DNA from: Candidatus Micrarchaeum sp.
GTDB taxonomy: Archaea; Micrarchaeota; Micrarchaeia; CABMEP01
Reading direction: 5' to 3'
DNA: 40,685 bases
NCBI GenBank assembly: GCA_020723065.1
Contig: DYJP01000007.1
Coordinates: forward strand, 1 to 40,685
Part shown: positions 1 to 7,356 of the stretch, in pieces
Layout: each line of letters opens with the position of its first letter
Position numbering within the stretch: the first letter of the stretch is position 1
Program-made: the position numbers and the translations under genes
The notes under the pieces: model-generated
Told to the model about the DNA's origin: nothing
Database searches by the model: none
The model's input: only the letters and a program-made list of their open reading frames with translations

Positions 1-2
1 CG

Positions 3-2744
3 TTCACTCCGAAGCCGAAGGATCCGCTCATGGGAAGCACAAAGACTGAAAGATACGTACCAGGAGTATTTCCAATCATAAGTATGGGCGCATGCCTGCC
101 ACTTTTCTTGGTGATTGGGCTTCTAATCTCCGCAATGTTTGCAGCAGGAAAGAACCCGTTCGGACTTTTTGATTTTTCAAGGGTTGCATTCAAGGCGCCA
201 GGGGCGCCAAGGGGAAAAATGACAACTAGAGTTAAGGGAACACTCTTAAGCATACTGGCCACTGCAGCCCACACAGGAACAACAGTGGTAATGAAATCGC
301 TTAGCCATAAATATGTAATAAAGCCTGTTGGCGAGGCTATGATCAAAAGTGCCGAAACTTTAGCGAAAATGGCCAAATCAGAAAAGAAAGGTGTTGGGGC
401 TGCTTTTGTAAAATTTATTGCGGGCGGCACCAGCAAAGCACTGAAATTCAGTGGAAGGGTAGCAATGACAGGCACTTCAAGAAGATTGACCCAACAGGAA
501 ATGAAAATGCTCGAGGATGCCAAACAAGCTTCAGGACAGAAAGCAATAAGCGAGAAGGAAGCAGAGAAGATACTTTTAGGAAAAGAAGGAAGTGGCCAGG
601 TAATCAAAGGACCGCTTGGCGAATTTCGGATAGTTGAGGCGCTTCCAACGAGAACTGCCTTTAGAAGCGCGCTTACAACATTTAACAAAGCACTTGGAAA
701 TGCAATTGCAAGTTACGGAGTAAGACCATGGTCTCTTTCCTATGCTTACCCGCCGCAGATTAATAGGCCGTCAGAGGAAAAGATGTCAGAGGAGGAGATA
801 GAAAGCACCAAGAAAAAAATTAAAGAGGTATATGGCGTCGAATTAGACGCCAAAGACATAGACGTATACGGCCTTACCGATAGCGGAAAGGACAAAATTT
901 TGGAGAGTTTGGGGTTCACTAAGGGAGGGTTGATGGGATTATTATCAAATTTGGCTGAAAAATTGAAAACAGCGGAGAAACCAGAAGATGTGAAGGACGA
1001 AATAAAAAGCGTGACGAAAGCCCTTACAGAAAAAATGAGCTCAAAAGACAACACACCAAAAGAGAATAGCAAGCTAAACAAGATGATAAAACAACTGTCC
1101 GAAACAAATATGAGAGACCTAAAAAACAATGTAAAATCAATTTATGCTGAAGAAAAGCAAAATTTAAGAAACAGAATAAGCTATTCCGGCGCACTAGTCA
1201 AAATTGACAAAAAAGATCTAATCTATTCTGACGTTCTGAACGGCCCAACATACTATAAAAACTATGGCCTAGATGAAATGAAAGCACGAGCTGGAGAATT
1301 CAGCCTATTAGCGCAAGCACATGGCATGTCTTTTGACGAAATACGAACCGCTTTTGAAACAGAAAATCCGAAGCTCATTAAAAAGATTTTCGAACAAGCG
1401 AGAAAAAATCCAGACGCGTTTACCGCCTTCAACTACATAACAAAGAATGCACAAATGGGCCTGGTAATGCGATTCTTGGACAAGATGGAATTCAAAGATG
1501 AAAAAGGAAAGATCATAACAAGTCCGGATAAAAAAATGGATGCGTTTCTTAAAACAGATTACGGTCGAATCGAAAACAATGAAATTTTAACAAAAGCTGT
1601 TATAGACACAAAGATGACAGAATGGGGCGCGAACCTGCCTTCCAATCTTAAAAATGCGCACCGAATTTTATATGGAACGGAAGTATCAATGGAAACGGCA
1701 AACGTGGCAGTTCTTGGAATTGTAAATGACGGAATGCGGATGCAGCAGGAAAGAATCAACGACGCAGAAACGGAATTAAACAGAATAAAGGAAGAAAATC
1801 TAGGTGCGACGCCCGGTTCACTGGGAGAATATAAAATAAAGAAGCAGAAAAAAGTAGTCGAAAAACATAAATCTGATTTAGATACGATTGAAAAGGGAGT
1901 AAGCGAGATAGTGAATGACATAGACCTTCTTAAAACCATGAAGGATATGCATGACTATGGCGTGGCAAATGGAATGGCTAATATATCGGCACCAGACCAG
2001 ATTTCGCTTCAAAACATAGAAAGTATCAAAAACGCATCAGCTATTCTCGACAGTACAGACTCTGCAAACCGCGTTAATTCTGCCAACCTATATACCGAAA
2101 GGAAAATTGATGACCTTACACTACACATCAGCAATCTAACAAACTCATTACCGCCGATTCCGTATCAACTCAGCGAAATAGATAAGAGGATAGTTGGCAC
2201 AATAAAGAATTTTGATTCATGGAAGAGCGGATATGAAATAATTCCTTCAAATAGCGTTAAGGAGATATCGGAAAAGGACTCTGGTCTCCAATTAAGCATA
2301 TTAGGTAAACAAATTGAAAGTACGATCAGATATATCGAGTATGAAAGAAAACAAAATCCCATAGAATCGAAAGAGGAGGAAGAAAGATATAACACATATA
2401 TAACCGAGTTAACAAAGATTAACGGTGAAATAAATGATGCCAAAGCAAGAATAAATGGAGAAATGAAAACACACATCAATAATAACAGAGACAATCCTTT
2501 CGCATCAATTATAGATGGAATAGGATTTAATAACTTTGATGAACGGGGAGTTGATCCAGAGGTGTTGCGAAGGGAACTCATCGCCAACAAGACGAATGAC
2601 GCTAACAGCATAGTCTATTATTATACTGAGGAAAGAAAATATCAAGATGAAAAGAAAAACGATGAAGAAACGTGGACTGCTAAGTTTTATGGTCTTGATA
2701 AAAGGAAAAAAGTAGTCAATGTTAGAATCGAGCAAAAAAAATAG
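3..2744 (+). CDS. Large membrane-anchored orphan protein, 5' end outside window
   Basis: I do not recognise this family. The frame is open to the left edge (codons before the ATG at 30 read FTPKPKDPL), so the gene probably starts upstream; an AGGAT motif before the ATG at 30 keeps that start possible. A hydrophobic segment near residues 11-40 (from the ATG at 30) looks like one or two membrane passes. A mixed region to about residue 250 follows, then some 650 residues of highly charged, Lys/Glu/Asn-rich, largely helical sequence. No catalytic motif is evident. It could be the C-terminal part of a larger envelope or secretion-type membrane protein, but that is a guess. It ends at TAG immediately after a run of eight A, where a tandem duplication and a frameshift begin (see next entry). 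Confidence 0.7.
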   Translation, partial: FTPKPKDPLMGSTKTERYVPGVFPIISMGACLPLFLVIGLLISAMFAAGKNPFGLFDFSRVAFKAPGAPRGKMTTRVKGTLLSILATAAHTGTTVVMKSLSHKYVIKPVGEAMIKSAETLAKMAKSEKKGVGAAFVKFIAGGTSKALKFSGRVAMTGTSRRLTQQEMKMLEDAKQASGQKAISEKEAEKILLGKEGSGQVIKGPLGEFRIVEALPTRTAFRSALTTFNKALGNAIASYGVRPWSLSYAYPPQINRPSEEKMSEEEIESTKKKIKEVYGVELDAKDIDVYGLTDSGKDKILESLGFTKGGLMGLLSNLAEKLKTAEKPEDVKDEIKSVTKALTEKMSSKDNTPKENSKLNKMIKQLSETNMRDLKNNVKSIYAEEKQNLRNRISYSGALVKIDKKDLIYSDVLNGPTYYKNYGLDEMKARAGEFSLLAQAHGMSFDEIRTAFETENPKLIKKIFEQARKNPDAFTAFNYITKNAQMGLVMRFLDKMEFKDEKGKIITSPDKKMDAFLKTDYGRIENNEILTKAVIDTKMTEWGANLPSNLKNAHRILYGTEVSMETANVAVLGIVNDGMRMQQERINDAETELNRIKEENLGATPGSLGEYKIKKQKKVVEKHKSDLDTIEKGVSEIVNDIDLLKTMKDMHDYGVANGMANISAPDQISLQNIESIKNASAILDSTDSANRVNSANLYTERKIDDLTLHISNLTNSLPPIPYQLSEIDKRIVGTIKNFDSWKSGYEIIPSNSVKEISEKDSGLQLSILGKQIESTIRYIEYERKQNPIESKEEEERYNTYITELTKINGEINDAKARINGEMKTHINNNRDNPFASIIDGIGFNNFDERGVDPEVLRRELIANKTNDANSIVYYYTEERKYQDEKKNDEETWTAKFYGLDKRKKVVNVRIEQKK

Positions 2745-3076
2745 TAGTCAGTGTTGGAATCGAGCAAAAAGAAGACAAGCGGGGTGGAACCGAAGGAAGG
2801 GAGCCGCCAAAGTAGCCTGTTACACCACCAGTTACAACGCCAGAAGAACCCAAAAAACTGCCGCCGCTCCCAGCAGAAAGGCCGAAACCAATAAAGCTGG
2901 TATTCGGACCTTCGTTGGAAACAAAGTCGGAATACGAAGTAAAAACCCAGATGAACAGCTCAGGAGAAACATTCAAGCCTTCGCAAAAGAAGGAAGAGAA
3001 GTCAAAGGCAAGCAAAGTAGTTGAATCTTACAAGGAAGAAGTAAAGACGATTTGGGAATGGCAAAGTCGAAAGTAA
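2745..3076 (+). pseudogene. Frameshifted proline/lysine-rich tail of the upstream gene
   Basis: The end of the upstream gene (VVNVRIEQKK) is repeated 32 bp later in the -1 frame as VVSVGIEQKE. That frame runs to a TAG at 2813-2815, then continues open as a proline-rich stretch (PVTPPVTTPEEPKKLPPLP) and a charged segment to TAA at 3074. Adding one A to the A8 run at 2734-2741 makes the duplication 33 bp and restores the frame. The region therefore reads as a former C-terminal tail with one lost base and one nonsense codon, or as a sequencing error. The listed 101-aa ORF in another frame is arginine-rich and less protein-like, so I did not call it. Confidence 0.55.
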
Positions 3077-3131
3077 AGGGCGAGAAGGAGAAAGGGAAAG
3101 AAAAGTAGAAAGATACTGCACCTGTAGTAGA

Positions 3132-4062
3132 TTATTTGAATTTCTTTGAAAGGTCGTAGTATTTGTTTGCATTCTTAATGTCGCCATCAGCATTGTATAA
3201 TTTTCCAATGCTGTCATAAACCAAAGAGTCGCTGACTTCGGCTGATCGTTTTCTGTCCAGTGATTTCTTATAAAAGGAACTGCCATCTTATAGCCTTTCT
3301 TGCCATAATAGGCAATCCAAGACCGAAATAAATATCCCCGTTGTTTTTGTCAATTAGAAGCGATTTATAATATACGTCTATCGACTTAGCATACTGGCCT
3401 GTTTTTTGAGTATGCCACGCCTAAATTGTATAATATTTCCGAATCCTTCGGATTGAATTTTAATGTATTTTCATATGAATCGATTGCCTTGCTGTACTCA
3501 TTATTGTGCATGAAGTATGAGCCAACAGATAGATAAGCTGAAGATAGCAGCATCTCTGTTCCGCCGATCTGATGTATCGGGTAGAACTTGCTTAAGTCCT
3601 GTCTGTAGAACATGCTTTCTCCTTCTTCCACTGTGGTTTCAAAACCGTATTTGTCGCCAAGGATAAGCACATGGCCTTTTGTTTTCACGACGTTGAACTT
3701 AAAATTTAGCTTCGAAAGTACATTTCCAAAAAGCACGGTCGAACCATAGCAGTTTAGAAAGGGGGTTTCTTCATCAAACCCCTTCAAAAGAACGACCCCT
3801 TTTTCATAACGAATATTTGCGTTTGAATACGCAACGCTTGAAATGTTCAGAAAAACTTCCCGTTCATCTTTAAGGTTTGGAACTTCATCACGCACGATAC
3901 CCGCAATAGTTTCAACGTAGTCATCGTATTTTTTCCTAAGTTCGATTACTTTTTCCTTCGGAAACTGGAGCGCAGATTTTCTAGGTTGAATACCTTGTCA
4001 ACAGTCAAACTGATTTTCTCCTGCTCTTTCTTGGTTTGATTCTCCATGTACATCGAATCCAT
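3132..4062 (-). pseudogene. Broken transglutaminase-like/TPR protein with about four single-base frameshifts
   Basis: Reading from an ATG at 4062 and switching frame near 3970, 3410, 3345 and 3270 gives one continuous protein of about 310 residues. It starts with a charged helix, followed by a domain with a Cys after FLN and a HVLIL motif, like the transglutaminase-like regions of archaeal TPR proteins. At least three tetratricopeptide-like repeats follow (YSKAIDSYENTLKFNPKDSE; then AKSIDVYYKSLLIDKNNGD). The ORF track shows only the 169-aa middle piece and a 94-aa piece in a different frame. Each break is repaired by adding or removing one base and the joined frame has no nonsense codon. This implies either very recent inactivation or uncorrected sequencing errors. 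No start-proximal ribosome site is obvious. Confidence 0.65.
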
Positions 4063-4156
4063 CTCAACTTAACAGATGACTGCGTAAAAGTTTAAAATAA
4101 TTTCTATTAGGTCAAAATTCACTGATTCAATCAAAAAAAGCAAAAATGAAGAGGAT

Positions 4157-4435
4157 TTATCTCTTTTTCTGTGCCTTCTGCAAAATCTCCAATGCCTTCC
4201 TTATTGCAAGTTTGACTTCTCTTTCAGTCTTGCATCCAGTGCAAATGATCTTTCCATTCTTGAAAAGCAACAAGGATGACTTCGGCTCCTTTAACTTGAG
4301 GATTGCACCGGGAAACTGCTCAGGCTCATACTCAATGTCCGAAACCTTTCTTCCAAGAGAATAAAGATCGAGCTCGATTCCGAGATTTGCGGAAGCGACT
4401 ATATTCTCGATATTGAATTTAACGTCTTTTACCAT
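4157..4435 (-). CDS. Single-repeat (half) TATA-binding protein
   Basis: The 92-residue product matches one of the two direct repeats of archaeal TBP along its whole length: an IENIVASANLGIELDL strand/helix start, the family signature YEPEQFPG, the central LLLFKNGKIICTG strands and a final long helix. The two phenylalanines that in TBP wedge into the DNA minor groove (EQFPG and LLLFKNGK) are both present. Ordinary archaeal TBP is about 180 residues with two such repeats. No second repeat lies in any frame up- or downstream, so this is a complete half protein that would need to dimerise to form the saddle. I chose the ATG at 4435, six bases after AGGTG; the ORF track starts three codons earlier at GTG. 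It could be the general factor or an accessory TBP-like protein. Confidence 0.8.
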   Translation of the reverse strand: MVKDVKFNIENIVASANLGIELDLYSLGRKVSDIEYEPEQFPGAILKLKEPKSSLLLFKNGKIICTGCKTEREVKLAIRKALEILQKAQKKR

Positions 4436-4474
4436 AAAAAACACCTTGCACCGCTTTAAAAAGCCTTAAGGCGG

Positions 4475-4484
4475 TATTTATATA
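4475..4484 (-). promoter_or_regulatory. Candidate TATA box of the half-TBP gene
   Basis: On the minus strand this reads TATATAAATA, centred about 45 bases before the ATG at 4435. That leaves room for transcription to start roughly 25 bases downstream, followed by a short leader with the AGGTG site. It is assigned from sequence resemblance only. Confidence 0.45.
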
Positions 4485-4494
4485 GTGCAAGAAA

Positions 4495-4528
4495 AGTATT
4501 TAAATACTAATATAAACATATATATGTT
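4495..4528. promoter_or_regulatory. Two perfect 14-bp palindromes, centres 20 bp apart
   Basis: AGTATTTAAATACT (4495-4508) and AACATATATATGTT (4515-4528) are each perfect palindromes, separated by six bases, so their centres are two helical turns apart. They lie in the 205-bp gap between the divergent half-TBP and L21e genes, directly upstream of the TBP TATA-like box. The arrangement suits a dimeric regulator bound on one face of the DNA, or paired bidirectional TATA elements. AT-rich sequence makes chance palindromes more likely. Confidence 0.4.
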
Positions 4529-4640
4529 AGAAAAAACCACGGATGCATATTTTTAAACATATCTTGATATAATATAGTATCTAGTTATGCATTATATGCA
4601 AATAACCTAGAGTAGATTATAAATTGGAAATCGTGATAAT

Positions 4641-4925
4641 ATGGTAAAAGCATCAAAAGGAAGAATGCACAGGAGAAGCAGAGTGCTTGGAAGAAACACA
4701 AGAAAGAAAGACGTCACAGTAGTCGAAAAGATAAAGACTCTGGAAGTTGGCACTAAAGTGCAGCTTGTTCCGAACGCAAAATTCGAAGACTTCCCCCACC
4801 CAAGATACGCTGGCAGAGTGGGCAAGGTCATCAGAAAGCAGGGCAACGCATATGTGGTGGAGCTCCAGGACGGCGGAGTCAAGAAGAAGTTCATCACTAC
4901 AGCGATTCACCTGAAATCATGCTGA
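4641..4925 (+). CDS. rpl21e: 50S ribosomal protein L21e
   Basis: This 94-residue protein of the large ribosomal subunit has the basic N-terminus (KASKGRMHRRSRVLGR) and the KOW-like core with PHPRYAGRVGKVI typical of archaeal/eukaryotic L21e. Its length is normal for archaea. The start is fixed by GTGAT three bases before the ATG. It heads the operon rpl21e-rpoF-DUF655-(Yip1-like)-ksgA, an arrangement known from many archaea. TATA-like stretches occur upstream (ATTATAAATT near 4617 and TTTTTAAACATA near 4550); which one is used cannot be told by eye. Confidence 0.95.
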   Translation: MVKASKGRMHRRSRVLGRNTRKKDVTVVEKIKTLEVGTKVQLVPNAKFEDFPHPRYAGRVGKVIRKQGNAYVVELQDGGVKKKFITTAIHLKSC

Positions 4926-4951
4926 TTCTTTAACTAATACAAGTGGTCAAA

Positions 4952-5293
4952 ATGATAGGCAAAAAGACACTAGATGTAAGGGAAGTTACCTTGACGGAAG
5001 TCAAGGAGATTCTTGAAATGCCTAGCGACATTGAGATGGGATTCGAGCAAGCCAAAACTATGGAATACTCCAAGAAAATGGCTAAGCTGGACAAGGAAAC
5101 TGCAGAAGAAATGATCAAAGAACTCATGTCTGAAATCCCAAAGCTCAACAGGGGCAAAGCAGTAAAGATAGTGGACCTAATGCCCGTCAAGAAGGAAGAG
5201 ATCGACCAAATCTTCGTAAGGGAAACCTATTCCTTGAACGACGAAGAAGCCGCAAAGGTAATCGAGATCGTAAAGAAGTATAACAAAGCATAG
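4952..5293 (+). CDS. rpoF: DNA-directed RNA polymerase subunit F (Rpb4-like)
   Basis: The 113-residue RpoF/Rpb4 subunit forms the polymerase stalk with RpoE (Rpb7). The sequence shows the family's helical layout: an N-terminal strand (LDVREVTLTEVKEIL) and the C-terminal HRDC-like bundle ending DEEAAKVIEIVKKY. Its position directly after rpl21e and before DUF655 is the classic archaeal context. The ORF track begins at GTG 4943; I prefer the ATG at 4952 because that GTG lies within the GTGGT ribosome-site-like sequence. The gap to rpl21e is short, consistent with co-transcription. Confidence 0.93.
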   Translation: MIGKKTLDVREVTLTEVKEILEMPSDIEMGFEQAKTMEYSKKMAKLDKETAEEMIKELMSEIPKLNRGKAVKIVDLMPVKKEEIDQIFVRETYSLNDEEAAKVIEIVKKYNKA

Positions 5294-5307
5294 GACAAGG
5301 TATTCTT

Positions 5308-5880
5308 ATGGAAGACTACGGATTTGTATTGGACTATTTGCCATCGGGTAAACCCACCGACATAAGGCGAGAGCCTGTCGCTTACCTAGTTGGAGAAAGG
5401 TTCTTTACCCTTCTGGAAGTCACCTTAAAGAGAAACGTGGAGGTCCCCATCCAATCAAAGCTCTATATCGGAAAGGAGCTTTCGATGAGAAAGGAAGTGG
5501 AAAGAATCAAAGGAAGGATTGACTACAATCAGCTCACTTCCGGAGCAAAGAACGAGCTCAAAACGATAATCAAAATAATCATAAAAGAAAGGGAATCCGA
5601 ATTCATAAAATTCATAAACAAATGCGGACCAGTAACGATAAGGCAGCATCAACTTGAACTTCTTCCGGGAATAGGAAAGAAGCACCTTAACGATATAATA
5701 AGGGAGAGGGAATCCAAGCAGTTCGAGAGCCTGGATGACCTAGCGAAGAGGGTGCCGCACCTTACGAACCCGATGGACATAATCAGCGAAAGAATAATCA
5801 AGGAGCTCAGCGGAACAGAGAGATACTACTTGTTCACCAAACCGCCAACGCCATCAGGATTTGAGTTTAAGAAATATTAA
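5308..5880 (+). CDS. DUF655 family putative RNA-binding protein
   Basis: This 190-residue protein belongs to the archaeal DUF655 family, known structurally as an OB-like domain followed by helix-hairpin-helix motifs. Here the N-terminal DYGFVLDYLPSGKP segment opens the family domain and ELLPGIGKKHLNDIIRERE (around residues 115-135) is a clear HhH nucleic-acid-binding motif. The precise function is unknown. Placement between rpoF and ksgA suggests RNA handling linked to ribosome or transcription work. The ATG lies 14 bases after rpoF, preceded by AAGGT. Confidence 0.9.
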   Translation: MEDYGFVLDYLPSGKPTDIRREPVAYLVGERFFTLLEVTLKRNVEVPIQSKLYIGKELSMRKEVERIKGRIDYNQLTSGAKNELKTIIKIIIKERESEFIKFINKCGPVTIRQHQLELLPGIGKKHLNDIIRERESKQFESLDDLAKRVPHLTNPMDIISERIIKELSGTERYYLFTKPPTPSGFEFKKY

Positions 5881-5930
5881 ATTCCTTTGCAAACAACTCT
5901 TTATCAGAAAGATGAACAATCGTGGTTACT

Positions 5931-6557
5931 ATGAGGAAGATTCAGATAAGAAAACCAAGATACAATCCGAAAAGCGATTTCGGAATGAACGGAAGAAAGG
6001 ATATCATCATCACAATACAGAAAATGCTTAGAGCACTAGCAAAGCCTGAAAAAGCGGTAGAAGATTCTCCCGAAATCAAGCAAACGCTAACACACTCTTT
6101 CCTTATGCTTGCAGCGATAGAACTACTTCTCATACTCATAACTGGATTCAGAGTATTTGATCTGACAACGGTGATCATGTTCGGGCTACTTGGAGCACTC
6201 CTTTATGCGGTGATCGTGCCTACTGGAGTCTTAGTCATTAGCGCAATGCTTTGGATGTTCAGCGCACTTATGGGAGCTAAGCAAAATTTCGAGTCACAGA
6301 CGAACTCATTCATACTTTTCTTAACACCAATATTCATAATTGCAAGCGTTATCTCTGTAATTCTCATGAACTTTGCAAACGTAGGGATGGTTATAAACCT
6401 CATACTGATACTTTATGCACTTTATGGGGTAGAATTGATAGTTAAGAAAATAACTGAGCTACCAACTTGGAAGGTGGTGGTTTCAATAATCCTATCTATT
6501 ATAATTTCATTCATTCTTATCCTGGTTACGCAGACAATGGGTGTCAGCACGAACTGA
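5931..6557 (+). CDS. Yip1-like polytopic membrane protein
   Basis: A 208-residue protein with a charged N-terminal cytosolic part (residues 1-65) and about five hydrophobic helices. The spacing and motifs, such as SALMGAKQNFESQTNSF before a TM pair and a final ELPTWKVVVSIILS helix, resemble the Yip1-domain superfamily. Members are membrane proteins of unclear role in prokaryotes. The ATG at 5931 is chosen over GTG 5922 because GTGGTT then acts as a ribosome site. It sits between DUF655 and ksgA, which are usually adjacent, so it is an insertion into the conserved operon. Confidence 0.65.
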   Translation: MRKIQIRKPRYNPKSDFGMNGRKDIIITIQKMLRALAKPEKAVEDSPEIKQTLTHSFLMLAAIELLLILITGFRVFDLTTVIMFGLLGALLYAVIVPTGVLVISAMLWMFSALMGAKQNFESQTNSFILFLTPIFIIASVISVILMNFANVGMVINLILILYALYGVELIVKKITELPTWKVVVSIILSIIISFILILVTQTMGVSTN

Positions 6558-6569
6558 AAATGATTGGCA

Positions 6570-7346
6570 ATGTACAACAAAAGAAAGCATTTCGGACAGC
6601 ACATGCTGACAGACGAAAGAGTCCTAAATTACGAGAAAGAAATGCTTCAGCCGGAAGGGAAGATAATTCTGGAAATTGGTGGGGGCACAGGAAACCTCAG
6701 CAAGAGACTGGCTGAAGAAGCCAAGCACCTGATAATAGTGGAAAAGGATCGGGACATGACTGGAACGCTCGATGCCTTATTAGGAGACAAAAAAAACGTA
6801 ACCATACTCGAGGAAGACGCCCTTAATCTGAGCGAAAAGGACGTCCTATTTGCATCAAAGCAGAAAAGGATCGACCAAATAATAAGCAACGTTCCGTATT
6901 CAATATCCTCTCCGCTTCTCTTCAAACTCAGGAATTTCAATTTTGAAAAGGCGATACTCTGCCTCCAGAAGGAATTCGTGGATAGGATGGTGGGCCTGCC
7001 CGGAACCAAGGACTGGTCAAGACTCAGCGTGATGACACAGCTCTATTTCAAGCCAGTTTATTTAAAGAAGGTTGGTAAGGAGTCTTTCTCGCCACAACCG
7101 GAAGTGGATTCTGCAATCGTCATGCTATTCAAAAAAGATGAAAGGACAGATGAAAAGAGGGACAAGTTCATAGAGCACTTGTTTTCTCACAAGAAGAATA
7201 CGCTCCACGCAGCGTCAAAGGCGAAGGAGATGAGAGAAACATATCCCAACCTTGAAAAAACAGTAGCAGACATGAAAATGGAAAAAAGAAGAATATTCAC
7301 CCTCACAATAGAGGAAATACAGGAAATCTACTCAAAAATAAAATAG
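6570..7346 (+). CDS. ksgA: rRNA adenine N6,N6-dimethyltransferase (KsgA/Dim1)
   Basis: It uses S-adenosylmethionine to dimethylate the two adjacent adenines at the 3' end of 16S rRNA during small-subunit maturation. The N-terminal KHFGQHMLTD, the SAM-binding LEIGGGTGNLS, and the catalytic NVPYSISSP motif (normally N-[IL]-PY) are all visible. The C-terminal helical domain contains the family segment SFSPQPEVDSAIV. The 258-residue length is typical of archaeal Dim1. The ORF track starts at TTG 6564; the ATG at 6570 is more likely. It closes the rpl21e operon, with its end ten bases from the convergent lysK. Confidence 0.95.
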   Translation: MYNKRKHFGQHMLTDERVLNYEKEMLQPEGKIILEIGGGTGNLSKRLAEEAKHLIIVEKDRDMTGTLDALLGDKKNVTILEEDALNLSEKDVLFASKQKRIDQIISNVPYSISSPLLFKLRNFNFEKAILCLQKEFVDRMVGLPGTKDWSRLSVMTQLYFKPVYLKKVGKESFSPQPEVDSAIVMLFKKDERTDEKRDKFIEHLFSHKKNTLHAASKAKEMRETYPNLEKTVADMKMEKRRIFTLTIEEIQEIYSKIK

Positions 7347-7356
7347 AAAAGACTAG

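Noticed and set aside
2719-3024. 101-aa plus-strand ORF listed in the track
   Set aside because: Arg/Ser/Lys-rich in an odd manner with no family resemblance; the neighbouring frame reads as a coherent proline-rich tail of the upstream protein.
4157-4435. Half TBP as a frameshifted remnant of a normal TBP
   Set aside because: No sequence resembling the second repeat was found in any frame within the flanking 100-200 bases on either side.
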